Part shown: positions 1 to 11,868 of the stretch, piece after piece
How the letters are laid out: each line of letters begins with the position of its first letter
How positions within the stretch are numbered: the stretch's first letter is position 1
Source of the DNA: Sinohyriopsis cumingii
Taxonomy: Eukaryota; Mollusca; Bivalvia; Unionida; Unionidae
Length of the DNA stretch: 64,000 nucleotides
Direction of reading: 5' to 3'
NCBI GenBank assembly: GCA_028554795.2
Contig: CM068827.1
Location: forward strand, 139,010,493-139,074,492
Made by a program: the position numbers and the translations under genes
The notes under the pieces: generated by a model
Seen by the model: the letters and a program-made list of their open reading frames with translations, nothing else
Told to the model about the DNA's origin: nothing
The model's database searches: none

Positions 1-1797
1 CCAAAATAAACCATTAAAAAAGGTATGAGAAAGCCCTTAGGCACAACTCATACAATTTACCCCCGAAAATACTTAATTTAGGAAAACAAACAAAAAGTAC
101 ATAATAACTGGTGAGTGCCCCTGAACAATTTCACTTGATAACCACAGCATCTAAATGTGCAGCATGCTTCTTGTCAGCAGCCTATCAATCATTAACATGT
201 CATTTTTAATTGATAATTCATGTGATTCATTGGATATTTGTTTCTATATTAAAGGTCAACTGATCTTGAAGCTTTATATATAAACATATTATAATTAATG
301 TTAAAAATTCTAGCTCGGGACCCTGAGTGGCTGAGTGATTTAAAGCGCTCACCGTTCCGGATCACTGCCATCTCACCTCTTTCTGCGTGGGTTCAAGTCC
401 AAGGCTCGGCTAGCTAGGGTACGTGGGAAAGCCTGCCAGTAGCTCCTCTTGTGTCGGTGGTTCTTACCTGGGTTTTCCAGTGTTCTTCCTCCACCAGTTA
501 TACTGGCCACTATGTATAGCCTATCTTGTGCTGAAAAATGATGTTAAACCCTAGAACAACAACAAATTCTAGTTCAATTTTCATGACAGTGACCTACTTT
601 AAAGACACTGTCCAAATCAACAAATCTATAATTGATAAAGACACTGTTATGTGAGGGAAACTTTTGATACTTATTTCAATAATTTACTGTACTGGTATAA
701 AAAAAATGAAACTACATTTTTATCAACGTCATGGGGGGATTTGCATATCCAATTTTCATATGATATATAGATCTGGAACAAAGTTTGTTGATGACTTCCA
801 CATAGGGTAAGGAAAAATTCTACCAGTTTTAGGTTGAAAAGGTAAAACATTATGGTTACTGTGTCTAAAGATTTCAGCATCAAAATGTCAGTTATTTACA
901 CAGGACTGTTAAACATGGGGTTGGAATATAATATGCCATTCATGATACTCACTGAAATGTAATTTCTTAATTGATGCTCTTTTCTGTTAGTTTGTAGAAC
1001 TGCAAATAATTAGTCAATATTGTATATGGGATCACAAGGGCAGGGGACACTGCCCCCACCCTCCAGATTTATCAAACACACTATTTTAGAGGGACAAAGG
1101 AAAATATTCACTTTTGCACTAATACATCTAGTGCTATAAAAAGGAGGTAATCTTATTTGTTTTGAGTTTTGCCACTTATCTTTGTGATCTGTATATTTTC
1201 CTTGGACATTTACTTTACTGTAATAAAATTTTTACCATGGGCTTGAGTAACTCATGAAAACATTAACAGGTTTGAATATCTGGTTAACCATAAATGAATT
1301 GCACCATTTTTGATCTTGCTCACATTCAGCCTTATTATAGATTCATCATCAGTTAGCATTTATGATAATAAAAAAAGAAAATAATTAAATGTCAAAGTGT
1401 GTATTTGCTTAAATGTAATCTTTTTTGTCATTATTTCAACCTTAAAATAAATTAAATCTACCATTACTGTACACAAACAGCTGTCTGATACTTTACATTG
1501 CAACCCAACCTACTATCACACATCTTCAGTGTTTTCCTTGCAGGATAAATTGTTTTAAAACAGATATTTATTGCAGTCTTCTCATTTTTATAGCCATTCA
1601 CGTCTTTGGCCATGATAGTGCCAACAGAAACCTGGATTGGACTAATGAAAAGTTAAATGCTTATTTTTGTCTGACAAAAAAGTGCATCCAGAGGGACACA
1701 CTGTGTCAAGTTTTGAGGGACATAAGATAAACAAAACCCTGCTAGCTAACAATCAATGTGCAACACTGATTAATTGTGGTCATTTGTTATTTTTCAG
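1..1797. other. ARPC4 intron 1 or upstream sequence
   Basis: Apart from SINE-A copy 1 this is AT-rich with no coding signal. No promoter-like or GC-rich segment and no credible initiator exon was seen, so it is more likely intron 1 than a promoter. Confidence 0.5.
317..563 (+). mobile_element. SINE-A copy 1 (tRNA-headed SINE)
   Basis: The head resembles a type II (Leu/Ser-like) tRNA gene, with an A-box-like GAGTGGCTGAGTGATTTAAA and a B-box-like GGGTTCAAGTC. A conserved body follows, containing CTTCCTCCACCAGTTATACT and GTGCTGAAAAATGATGTTAA. The tail is ACAACAACA. It is flanked by a 12-bp target-site duplication (305-316 and 564-575, one mismatch), which shows retroposition. Confidence 0.88.
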
Positions 1798-1916
1798 TCA
1801 GCAACATTAAAGCCATACCTGAATGCCATCAGGGCCACCCTCCAGGCCACGATGTGCCTGCAGAACTTTGATTCTCAGGTGGTGGAGAGGCACAACAAAC
1901 CAGAAGTGGAGGTCAA
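1798..1916 (+). CDS. ARPC4: ARPC4 exon 2
   Basis: Preceded by a pyrimidine-rich acceptor ending TTTTTCAG and followed by the strong donor GTAAGT. It codes for residues from SATLKPYL to [12 protein letters not shown], the N-terminal part of the subunit. The exon ends with two bases of a Lys codon that exon 3 completes. The next four in-frame bases (the donor itself) read into a false stop, which confirms the splice position. Confidence 0.96.
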
Positions 1917-4900
1917 GTAAGTATATATGTGATATTTTCTTGGTTATTAGGGTGACTCCCTGATGTTGACTGGTTTTAAATATAGTAATAAAAATAAGGG
2001 CAGAAAAACTCGAAGTCTGTTGGAAGGTATTCAAGAGTTTTCATATCTATTGAAAAATTTCATGGAACAAAATAAAAATGTTCCTATAAACCAGGGGTGC
2101 ACAAACCGGGGCCCGTGGGCCGGATCCAGCCTGCAAACGTGTTTTCTCTGGCCCTCAGGGCAAATTAAAACAACACAGAAATTAGGCCCGTGAACAGTAA
2201 TTAAAGAAATTAGAAATTCATTGGGCTACTAACAAATTTGCGACTTATACCAACCTGACACAGAACTTAAGTCTAACTCAGGAAAGGCGGTAATGTCGTT
2301 GCTGTTGTGTAGAACATGTAGCGTCGCGTTTGCGGCTCTTGAGTGGTCTTAGAGGACTCCTGTCTGATTGATTTTCTGTGTCACCGATAAAATAATTGCA
2401 TCCACTTATGTGTGATTAAGCATTTACGAAACCTCTGATAATTAATTAATTCAGCAGGTGGTCACTCACGACAGAGTGTATATATAATAAAATAGATCCA
2501 TGCATTATGATTGTGGTCAGAACTGACAGGTGGTCGCTCATAGCAGAGGTCTCTCATAACAGTTTTTACTGTACTATCAGAGTTGTCATATATTTGGTGG
2601 CCCTTTTTAAAAATCATGAAGGACCAATGACCCCATCAAGCTGAATCCTAGATTAAACCATGCCTTGGAGATGATCACACTAGTTTCAAACCAATGAGCA
2701 GAACTTGAATTTACAAGCAAAATTAAATTTGCATCCAAGGGTGAGATTTTGTCATGCCTGCTGTAGCAAATTACAATTCACAGGTATCACCTTTTAGTTG
2801 CAGTGGTATTGGTGTTAAGATTCTTTGTTACAGTTTTCTTTTGAAATTTTTCAAAACAATTATGTATACCATATTTATCATATATATTGGGACACGATAA
2901 AATAAATTTTTTGTTTTCCTGTCCCAAAACTTATGGTGAAACTATTTTCACTTAGCTCATATGTCCCATGACTTAAGAAACAAAATAAATTTGTATTGCA
3001 TTTGTGCTCCCCCCCCCCCCCATGTTGCAGTTAAATAGATACACAAAACACTTATTGGATAATAAAAAGAAAGAAACTAACCTTGTATTGTTCAACATGA
3101 GCATTAAAGAATAAAATACTGTAGTGTGTATCGCTTATGTCTGTTAACACATGACACATTAATTTGACATGAACCTTGAGAAACAAATCATGTTTGGTTG
3201 TGCTAAAAAGTTTGAATATATAATCCAACTGAAAAGTGGTCCAACAAAATCAGACGAGGGAAATGATCAACTGATATCTTGAAGACAACTGTCATTCACA
3301 TGTGACATGGTGTTAGGTGCAAAATAGCCAAGATTAATTTATATCCAGGTTTACTGTATGACAGTATCTTGCAAATAAAATTAGTTATTTGAAAACACAT
3401 TCACTTGAGTGTAAGTGACAACCTTTTTGCTAGCACATGTTACAAAATATCATTAAAGCAAGTTATTGCTATATGTACTATGTACCCTTTTGTATTAATT
3501 ATAACTACAGATGCCAAGCACATAGAAGCTCGGGTTTTGAGTAAACACAACTAGCACTGAACTCCTCCTTTGAATTTACGACAGGACATCAAAGACAAAG
3601 GTTATTTTCATTACAAAGCAAGCTGACCTCAGAAGCTGCTTTGAAGCCAGGTTTTTATATATATAAAGGATATCAATACAAAGGTTATTTGATTGTAAAG
3701 CTAGCTAACCTCAGAAGCTGACATTAAATTCTCTTAAGTGTGCCTTTTTTTTAAAATATAAAAAGACAGTAGAAATATAGAAGCTAACTTTGGTTCCTTT
3801 CACTGGTACTCATGGGAATTGTGAAAATAAATTGAAACAATGGAACAATTTATAAAGTGACACAATATAGTGCTTTGTGCACGGACATCGATGATCCAGC
3901 ATTGCCCAGAATGTTTGGAGAAAATAAAACCATGTGATGAATTCGTGAAAGCCAGAAGAGAAGCAGATGATTTCACCGACAATATGATCATTAACATGGC
4001 TGAAATTCTAGTGTACTTTGATCGCATTCCTAGACAGACTGACAATAAGATGGGGGTCAAAAGTGTGAGAATTAGCAAGGCAGATTTGAAAAGGTCTGAC
4101 TGTAGTCCTTGCAGTTTCCACTTCAGATGATGTGTTGCCTCTAACAATTTTTCACAGTATGAGAAACATAAAAAAAATATATTCATGCACCAAAAGAATG
4201 GATCGTACATGTGCAGGAGAAAGGTTGTGTTGATGAGATGCTGCTACATTGGATTAAAGAGTTTTATCTCAAGTACAGTTATATATTTTTTAAAATAAAA
4301 TTTCAGTTGGAGTGCATTTTGTGATATGTACATTTTTAATGATTTAAAACTTACAAGTAAAAAAAAATCAACCTGTCCCAGAACATACAGTGCACAAAAA
4401 AGTACTTATAAAATGAATTTTTATGGTTGTTGTCCAAGCTTGTTAGGCTTAAGAATTGATGTCCTTGTATTATTCTCAGTCCTTGAGGAGATTCGACTTT
4501 CAAGACCATGATACCAACGTGTGCGTGCACACAAACGATCAAATGGTTACCTGGTTTTCTTCAAATAGAATAAGCATGATGCAGTTATGTTACCAGTGAC
4601 GGTATTCCAGGGTGACTGTTCATAATTACATGTCAGAGTTTCAAGTAGTCTCAGATCAGTAACATGGCTGGCTGGAGTAACTGTCATGTTCTTACACTGG
4701 AGAAAATTTATCCTATGATTAAAGTCAAATTTTTGACAAATTATTATTATTGACAAATTATTGAAATGTATTTTCAGAAGCAGCAAGGAGCTTTTACTGA
4801 CACCAGTAACGATAAGTAGAAATGAAAAAGAGAAGGTTCTCATAGAAGGTTCTGTCAACTCTTTAAGGATAAGCATTGCCGTGAAACAGGTTTGCACCAG

Positions 4901-5874
4901 TATCATTTATATTCTGTCTGTCACATAATCAATTTAAAGACAAGTCCAAAACTTCAGTTTTACAGGTCTGGAATTTTATGCATTTAAGTAACCAAATGAT
5001 GCTACTGCCGATCACAGTCTAATGTTTTACTCATCATAAGATGTGTAAAATGTCGGTCATTTTAATTTATTTCAGCAGCAATTAAATATTGGAAAATTCC
5101 TGGTTGTCCTTGGGCAACAAGCTATGAGATTTGTGTTGGCCAGTAAATTACTAGGATTGCCTGCAATATTGCTATAATCCAAATTATTCAGCAGGGGGAT
5201 AGCATCACAAATGGCTTTTTCCAGAAAATACGTTACCATCATGTAAAGGGCAAACATGAACAAAATACAAAAGAAAGTTAATATGTTGGCATTGTGTTCT
5301 TTATTTTCCTAGTTAAGTTAAAATTTCCAGCCATAAATTCATTGCAGTCTTCAAATTCAAATTAACAGATTAAAGTCTTAACTTTCAGCTCATTCCTTAT
5401 CTTAATCCTTTCACAATCTGAAGATGAAATGCAGAATGTATTTAAGGATGTAATAAAAATACAAAACTGTCTGATATGATTCTTTAAGAAAAAATACCTA
5501 AATCTTATTTTGAAAGTAGTATGTGAGGCTAGCAAAAAGAGGGGCCCCTAGTGGCCAAGTGGTCTAAAGCGCTGTCCATTACGGATCACTGCCATCTCAC
5601 CTGTCTGAGTGGGTTCGAGTCTCGGATTCAGCCAATGTGGGCATGTGAGAAAGCTTGCCGGTAGCTTCTCGTGGGTCAGTGGTTCTTTCCGGTGTTTCCC
5701 AGGTTCTTCCTCCACCATTAATACTGGCCGCCATATATAGCCTATCGTGTGCTGAAAAATGGTGCTAAACCCTACAACAACAAAAACATCCTCCCAAAGA
5801 TAGGCTAGCTGGGTGCAGGGTACTTTTTATGGCTTTTAAACATAATCACACACACACAAATATATATATATATG

Positions 5875-5905
<31 letters not shown>

Positions 5906-8479
5906 TTAATAAAATGAGGACATAGTATGCATTATGTATTGAGGTGATATTAACCAAGATTACACAATAACGCATTTAATGATACAGTTTTGTGTCCATC
6001 TATCTGTTCCTGTTTTGCTTTCACACAGTAAATTTAGTTCTCTACCAACAGCCATTACCTACATTTGTAAGCATCTTGCATTAGGGGCAACGAAGAGTCT
6101 TGTCAATTTCAGGCTTAGAAGAAAGAGGTCACAGGCCCAAATGAGACAGAATGTTTATGCAGTGAAACTTTGACTTGTATATCAGATACCTTGAGCAAAC
6201 TTTGTAAATGGCTTTTGTATATAATAAGAAAAATGCCTTTGTTTTGTGAAAAGAGGGTTTAAATGGTCATGGTCACTGTGATTGTTACAAGGAAGTATTG
6301 CTCAAACATTATCTTAAATTCTCTATCATCTACTTACTTAGACAAAACATTGTATATGGCATTAATTTGATACTAAGAAGGCACATTATCATTTTGTCAT
6401 CAGAATTTCAAGGGTCAGGGTCATAGAACTGAAAGAAGAAAATATAATTTCCACAGAGCTACTTGTGTTCTGTACCATGTGCCATGACTGAACTTGGATG
6501 GTTTGCATTTGAGACAAAGAAGACACCTGTTGATTCTGGGGTTTAAAACTTCAAAGTTAGAGATATTTGAAGGACAATGGTTTTCACAAATATCTCAAGT
6601 TCCATGCCACAATTTATGACCAAACTTTGTGGATTGCTTGCTTTTGAGGCAAGATGGCACCTATAAATATTGAGGTAACTCTGTCAACAGTCGGGGTCAC
6701 TGGGAAATAAAGAAAATATTTCTATAAAATAACTCAAAATAGTGTGTCTATAAATGCATCATTACAATACATGTGTTTCATTTGAGCTTTGAAAAAAAAA
6801 GGAAGCAAACATTCTGATGTAGTAGACTGCTCCGGTGGCCTAGTGGTTAGAGTGTGTGCCTTATGTGTATGAGGTCATGGATTTGATCCCCGGCTGAGTC
6901 ATACCAAAGACTTATAAAAATGGTACTAACAGCTGCCTCACTTGGCGTTCACCATTAAGAGATTAGTGTTAGGACTGATCGGCCTGTTGTCAGGATAATG
7001 TCACTGGGTGGGACATCATGCTGCATGTCTGTGGCATGATGTCTCATTGCTAGACATCACTATAAATTTTTTTAAAGCTACATGAAAAATCCAAATCACA
7101 TATCTAACGTAGTATGTAAAGTTGTCCATGTTTGATGCTAGACTACACAGAGAGTAAGAAGTCACAAATGGGGTATTTTTATCTAGACCATGAATGGTGA
7201 GACACTAGAACTCCTTTTCCATTGAAGATGTCATTTCTTTACCAGCACTATTAAAATTACGGGTGAAAGATTTTATCATAGATATTAGTCACTGTCACTG
7301 TATTTAATATAAAATTACTACATGCCTAATGTTTAGTCCATGACATGCAATGACTTTGGTACAATCTTTCTTATTTTCAGTACCTCTGTTTAAATAGATG
7401 ATGCATTAAAATGGATTGTGATCTCCTTCATGTAGTAAATGTCATGATTAATACATGTTCTATTCAGTAATGACCTGACTTACTGTTAGTCAGTATTCAA
7501 ATTGAAATAAAAACTTGGGTCATAACCTGTCAGTAAGCAATCTTGCAGAAACAGATACAGGGTCTTCATTTGACAGATGGATTGGTGATCTCTTAATATC
7601 AGAAACAGATACAGGGTCTTCATTTGACAGATGGATTGGTGATCTCTTAATATCAGAAACAGATACAGGGTCTTCATTTGACAGATGGATTGGTGATCTC
7701 TTAATATCAGAATCAAATGTGATGTTTTTTTTATCTCATGCAGGCAGATGAAATAGAGAAGATTTTGTGTCATAAATTTATGAGGTTCATGATGATGAGA
7801 GCTGAGAATTTTGTGGTGCTACGAAGAAAACCTGTAGAGGTAATTCTTAGATACTAATTGTCATTTTAAGGCAGAGTCCTGGGAAGTTTATATGTTGTTT
7901 ACTTTTCACCAGGAAGGATTTTATGCATTTTAAGACTGTCATACAGATCCTGGAATATTTATATACCCTTTTGAAATGTAAATATAAATCCAGAAATAGT
8001 TCTGTACCATTTTGAATGTAAATACAGATCTAGAAATATTTATGTACCTTTTAAAATCTGAACACATATCCTGAAATATGTACTCATTTGAAATGAAATA
8101 TTTGTGAACCCTTTTGATATACAATATTTGTGTACTCTTTTGAAATGAAAATAGAATTACAAATGAATTCACACCGCTCCGGTGGCCTAGTGGTTAGAGC
8201 ATCCGCCTTGGATGCAGGAGGTCACGGGTTTGATCCCTGGCCAAGTCATACCAAAGACTTAGAAAAATGGTACTAACAGCTGCCTCACTTGGCGCTCAGC
8301 ATTAAAAGGTTAGGTTTAGGACTGGTCGGCCTGGTGTCAGGATAATGTGTCTGGTTGGGACATCATCCTACATGTCTGCGGCATGATGCCCCAGTGCTAG
8401 ACATCTCAATAAACTGCCACATTGCAGACATCTTAGTGATATGACTGAAATTTTTTTAAAGCTGTGTTAAAAATCCAAA

Positions 8480-8514
<35 letters not shown>

Positions 8515-11500
8515 TATATTTCACACACATATTGACATTGAATTTTAGGTTCAGAACAGAATATATAGTGATATTTATCTCGTGGAATCCATGCAATGAT
8601 TCCACAGCCCCTGACAAATGATGAAAGGACAACCTTGTGAGGTCCTCTCCTCCCAGCCTGCTAAAGTATTCCTCAAAAACCTCACTGTCCTTTTGGTTCA
8701 GGACTTTTGGCTTCTCACACTGAGCAAACTATTGTCATCATTGACTGCAGTATTTGGGTTACATAAATCTCATGACTCCATGTCACAGCTAAAAATATAT
8801 TGGCTGAGTTGCATAATACATTAGACACATTCAAATGCAAATACATGAATTAACTTTGTTATGCATATAATTCCTTTTTAAAAATGACTGTATGAGAAGA
8901 TTAATACAATAATCATGTTAATGCATGAATCTGTCCCAAACATAAATAATTAAACACTTGGATTTTAAGAACTCAAACTCGTATGATCAACTTTTAAATA
9001 TCTAACATGGTAAAGACTATATTATATCCAATAACAAGGTGTTGTGACATTGATCTGACTTTCTAGAAAATCAAGAATACTGAAACATTTAATATTTTAA
9101 GCAATTTCATCTCATAATTGATAGCAAGAAAGAATAGTTTTCACTTTCACGTACCTCTACAGCTGCAGATTGCTTCCATAACATGGACAGCTTCATGTCA
9201 AGACTTGTCTGTATACTGACAATACAACAGAGAGAATTGGGCTACAAGTACTATAATTGTGGTCATATCTATGGTTAGAGAAATCAACATATCTTGTGCT
9301 GAAAAATGACATTAAACCCTATAACAGCAACAACATTTCTAAATCCCTTTGGTTAAAAACTAATACAGCTGCAGGTAATGATATATATGGCAACAAATCT
9401 CATACATTTCATCCATATAAATTGTTTTATACACAATTTCATAACAAATGTCTGCTTGGTCCTTTATGAAAATCTTGCCAATCTGACATCTGGTATGTAT
9501 ACCATAGCAGCATATTTGAAAGCTTTGTATCACTGAATATAAATGGTTTCAGCACTCAACAGATAAAAGGAAGAACTGGTCTTATCTTAAATTATTGGAA
9601 ATTCTTTTTGCCCAGTATAGTGCCAATCTCTTCAAGGGATTCTCATCGTTTAACTAGTCAATTTCCCCATTTTGGGTCTGTTAAGTGGAAATTTTAGGAA
9701 AGGAAATATTTTGAATGGGCACATTTAACAGTATTTTGATCTATTGAAATATGTGCCTTTGAATTATTCAGAAGTGCATCAGGAAACAGGATGTAGTAAC
9801 ACATATTGAAGAAATATGTGGTCAGCCAGGAAATACATTAAGTGTTTTTGATTCATTATCAAATGAAATGTTAAAATGTTTCAATTCAGTTAGAGAGAGA
9901 GACAAAGATGACAGATATCTGTACATATGATTTGTATGCAAGATTGACCAATAAAACGTTTTCATTGTATTTTGACTATAGTGTTTGACAACTACTCTAA
10001 ATAGGATAGTATTTCAGATGGAATCTTTTTTGTTTAATTACTTCCAAATATGAACCAAAACAAGTTTGTGCATGCTATAATTTTTGTCAATCAGACAAAG
10101 TTCTCATCACAAGCACATGCTTGAAAAAGAGTGATAAACAAATAAAAAGATTTTACTGTTAGCTTCAGTGTTTCATAGCTACAGTATCATAATGTTGATT
10201 ACAGCAAAGAATTTGTTTTTAACTCTTAGTTTCAATTCACATCAAGGAGAGAGAGAGGACACAAGACTTGCATGCACAAAATAAATATCACTGAGTTTGT
10301 GTTTGTTTATCCTATAATTTTTTTAATTAGCCTTATGTGAAATTAAAGACACCCTTTCCATGTAAAAGCCTGAAAGCAACAGTATCTGTGCAGAACACCT
10401 ACAAAAGCCAGGCCCTTGATAATGTTCATTGTATGTCATACTGCATCAGAATTTCATTAAGGGTAACCATTTTGTACTTTTCACATCCTGCAAACACCAT
10501 ATTGACATAAGTAGTTCTGACGTTGTTGTGTGGTTTTAACACCATATTGACATTAGTAGTTCTGATGTTGTTGTATGGTTTTAACACCATATTGACATTA
10601 GTAGTTCTGTTGTTGTTGTATGGTTTTAACACCATTTTGACATTAGTAGTTCTGATGTTGTTGTTGTATGGTTTTAACACCATATTGACATTAGTAGTTC
10701 TGAAGTATATGACATACAGTGACATAGTAACATTTGGGCAAGTGCAGAAAGATCATCACTGAGAAAAATTTAACACGGTCTTAAGGAATGTTTGAATGCT
10801 ATTACTATCCAGTCTCTAATGATGAAATACTAATAACATTTCTTTCATCTTCCAATCCTCCAGTAAACTAACTTTCATTGCGACATCACAGTATGTGACA
10901 TTCAGTCCGGTGTATATACTGGATCACACCTTTAGGTTGACCTCGTCCTAATATGTCCACCTTCTTTAAGTTTGGGTTTTGCCATATGTGTTGTTTTGGA
11001 GCACATAAATAATGACCTTCTAGAGGAATATAGATGTAGGAGGATCCAAATAAAATGAATAATCAACATTTAAAGGTACATTAGATCCAATGCAAAAAAC
11101 GACACACCTGTTACTGAAATAGTTAGCACTGAACACATACATGTTTTATATGCCTTTTTACTAAAGGTTAGTGCTGCATTCCTATGCCCAATGGATTTTA
11201 AAGACAGAAATGTTCTACATTTTTTAAAAATGTATTGTTGGTGTGGTTATGATTCTGTGTTTATGTTTATTTAATATGAGACATGGCAGTGCTAATTCTA
11301 TTGGCTTTTTTATTATTTGAAAGTATGTTAAATGCTGAAAAGAAAACAAATTATGTTTCTTTTATTCAAATATAGAATTTACAGTCATTTTCTATAGACT
11401 TCTATGAGTAAATAACTATTCTCACTTGTACAGCATGAATTATTTGGGTCATGCACACTGCCCCACCCCTTTGCCCTCTTGGGACCACAATCATCTTTTT

Positions 11501-11868
11501 AGAGTTTAAAAAAACACTTCCTAGATGGTTGGTAGGTGTAAGATGTGTCATTTGGGTTAGTAATACTTATTTTAATGTCATTTAACATAATTTATCTTTT
11601 TCTGAAATGTTTTTGTTTTGTTTGCCTGTTAGTGCATACTTGATGTACAGTAAATGCATCTATTAATTTATCTTCCTCTTTTGTTTTGCAGGGCTTTGAT
11701 ATTAGTTTCTTGATAACAAATTTCCACACAGAGCAGATGTACAAACACAAGCTTGTAGATTTCATCATTCATTTTATGGAAGAGATAGACAAAGAAATCA
11801 GTGAAATGAAACTAGCTGTCAATTCAAGGGCCAGACTTAGTGCAGAGGAATTCCTAAAGAGATTCTAG
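1798..11868 (+). CDS. ARPC4: ARPC4 gene (Arp2/3 complex subunit 4), coding exons 2-5, 5' partial
   Basis: Encodes the p20 subunit of the seven-protein Arp2/3 complex, which nucleates branched actin filaments in the cytoplasm. With ARPC2 it forms the structural core of that complex. Four exons (1798-1916, 4778-4889, 7744-7839, 11692-11868) join in consistent phase to 167 codons before a stop. The human protein has 168 residues, so only the initiator exon (about one residue) is missing. Recognisable stretches run in family order: [65 protein letters not shown] and [14 protein letters not shown]. All introns are GT-AG. The start codon lies in a small upstream exon that I could not place; it is probably left of the window, as in vertebrates where exon 1 codes for only a residue or two. 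Identity is close to certain from the near-invariant sequence. No truncation or frameshift is seen. Confidence 0.97.
2092..2200. mobile_element. Possible hAT-type terminal sequence
   Basis: CAGGGGTGCACAAACC followed by GGGGCCCGTGGGCCGG and a GGCCCTCAGGGCAAATT segment resembles the GC-rich ends of ZBED-like hAT elements in animals. The other end was not found nearby, so it is probably a truncated relic. Confidence 0.4.
3588..3720. repeat. Diverged 50-bp direct repeat
   Basis: Copies at 3588-3638 and 3672-3720 share CAAAGGTTATTT and ACCTCAGAAGCTG. It lies just upstream of the pogo-like remnant. Confidence 0.75.
3850..4280 (+). pseudogene. pogo-like transposase remnant (DDE domain)
   Basis: Reading the plus strand across at least one frameshift gives [15 protein letters not shown], then [26 protein letters not shown] and, after the shift, [16 protein letters not shown]. 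In pogo/Tigger transposases the corresponding order is RTS...LPECLE, NMDETPVxFD, GAKSV and LTVVLA. The catalytic first Asp (NMDE) has become Ala (NMAE), so the copy cannot be active. Only the start of the DDE domain survives; no DNA-binding domain or ends were identified. It lies in ARPC4 intron 2, on the same strand as the gene. Its diagnostic residues differ from the Tigger element at the right edge, so it represents a separate lineage. Confidence 0.8.
4778..4889 (+). CDS. ARPC4: ARPC4 exon 3
   Basis: The acceptor is ATTTTCAG and the donor GTTTGC. Its first base completes the Lys codon begun in exon 2. It then codes for [19 protein letters not shown] and on to SIAVKQ, ending in phase 0. This is the highly conserved middle of the p20 fold. 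The donor is weaker than those of exons 2 and 4, but the reading frame and family alignment leave no other choice. Confidence 0.96.
5541..5784 (+). mobile_element. SINE-A copy 2
   Basis: Full-length copy in ARPC4 intron 3, with the GGGGCCCC start, tRNA-like boxes (GTGGCCAAGTGGTCTAAAGC and GGGTTCGAGTC), conserved body and ACAACAACA tail. No convincing target-site duplication was found. A (CA/TA/GA) microsatellite lies just downstream at 5848-5905. Confidence 0.87.
5848..5905. repeat. Compound (CA)n(TA)n(GA)n microsatellite
   Basis: Adjacent CA, TA and GA dinucleotide runs lie in ARPC4 intron 3, downstream of SINE-A copy 2. Confidence 0.9.
6829..7101 (+). mobile_element. SINE-B copy 1
   Basis: The tRNA-like head has TGGCCTAGTGGTTAGAGTG (A box) and GATTTGATCCC (B box). 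The body contains ATACCAAAGACTTATAAAAA, GGTACTAACAGCTGCCTCA and GGACTGATCGGCCTGTTGTC. The 3' end has lost part of the region before AATCCAAATCACA. It resembles an abundant SINE type I associate with mollusc genomes. Confidence 0.85.
7546..7707. repeat. Perfect 54-bp tandem triplication
   Basis: Three identical 54-bp copies begin CAGAAACAGATACAGGGTC. Because 54 is a multiple of three, both strands show accidental open frames with an 18-residue repeat. The array ends 36 bp before ARPC4 exon 4. Confidence 0.95.
7744..7839 (+). CDS. ARPC4: ARPC4 exon 4
   Basis: Exactly 32 codons in phase 0, from [12 protein letters not shown] through [11 protein letters not shown] to RRKPVE. The acceptor is TCATGCAG, after an eight-base T run, and the donor is GTAATT. 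A perfect 54-bp triplication ends 36 bp upstream of the exon, so the polypyrimidine tract sits between the array and the exon. Confidence 0.96.
7930..8165. repeat. Diverged tandem repeat of about 40 bp
   Basis: Five to six degenerate units share AGAAATATTTATGTACC and CTTTTGAAATGTAAATA. It lies in ARPC4 intron 4, immediately before SINE-B copy 2. Confidence 0.75.
8175..8510 (+). mobile_element. SINE-B copy 2 (most complete)
   Basis: Full-length: CTCCGGTGGCCTAGTGGTTA head, GGGTTTGATCC B box and the complete body including GTGTCAGGATAATGTGTCTG. The tail is AATCCAAAT followed by an extended (CA)n run. It lies in ARPC4 intron 4, directly after a diverged 40-bp tandem repeat. Confidence 0.88.
9290..9334 (+). 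mobile_element. SINE-A 3' tail fragment
   Basis: About 45 bp matching only the 3' end of SINE-A (CTTGTGCTGAAAAATGACAT followed by the AACAGCAACAAC tail). It is 5'-truncated as expected of an incomplete retroposition, although an old degraded copy is equally possible. Confidence 0.65.
10495..10703. repeat. 45-bp minisatellite, 4.6 copies
   Basis: Units start at 10495, 10540, 10585, 10630 (48 bp, with one extra TTG) and 10678 (partial), each beginning CACCATATTGACATTAGTAG. Part of the unit (GTTGTTGTATGGTTTTAACA followed by CCAT) matches the reverse complement of the SINE-A 3' end. Confidence 0.92.
11692..11868 (+). CDS. ARPC4: ARPC4 exon 5 with stop codon
   Basis: The acceptor is TTTTGCAG. 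The exon codes for [20 protein letters not shown] and on to the C-terminus EEFLKRF, followed by TAG at 11866-11868. The C-terminus aligns to the last residue of the vertebrate protein (EEFLKNF), so the stop is genuine. A good donor (GTGAGT) begins only eight bases after the stop, which implies that the exon continues to 11876 and is spliced to a separate 3'UTR exon. Confidence 0.96.
   Translation, partial: GFDISFLITNFHTEQMYKHKLVDFIIHFMEEIDKEISEMKLAVNSRARLSAEEFLKRF

Larger units (their letters stand above)
1917..4777. other. ARPC4 intron 2
   Basis: Holds the hAT-like terminal relic (2092), a C homopolymer near 3010, the 50-bp repeat and the pogo-like transposase remnant. The rest is AT-rich and unremarkable. 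Confidence 0.85.
4890..7743. other. ARPC4 intron 3
   Basis: Holds SINE-A copy 2, the compound microsatellite, SINE-B copy 1 and the 54-bp triplication. I see nothing else. Confidence 0.85.
7840..11691. other. ARPC4 intron 4
   Basis: Holds the diverged 40-bp repeat, SINE-B copy 2, a SINE-A tail fragment and the 45-bp minisatellite. The remainder shows no recognisable feature. Confidence 0.85.

Noticed and set aside
7486..7773. Proteins with an 18-residue triple repeat on both strands
   Set aside because: The 54-bp unit is divisible by three, so open frames on both strands arise automatically. Part of the interval is ARPC4 exon 4.
8175..8250. tRNA gene (A and B boxes present)
   Set aside because: The cloverleaf does not close and the same head recurs at several places with a conserved non-tRNA body, so it is a SINE head. 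The same holds for the SINE-A heads.
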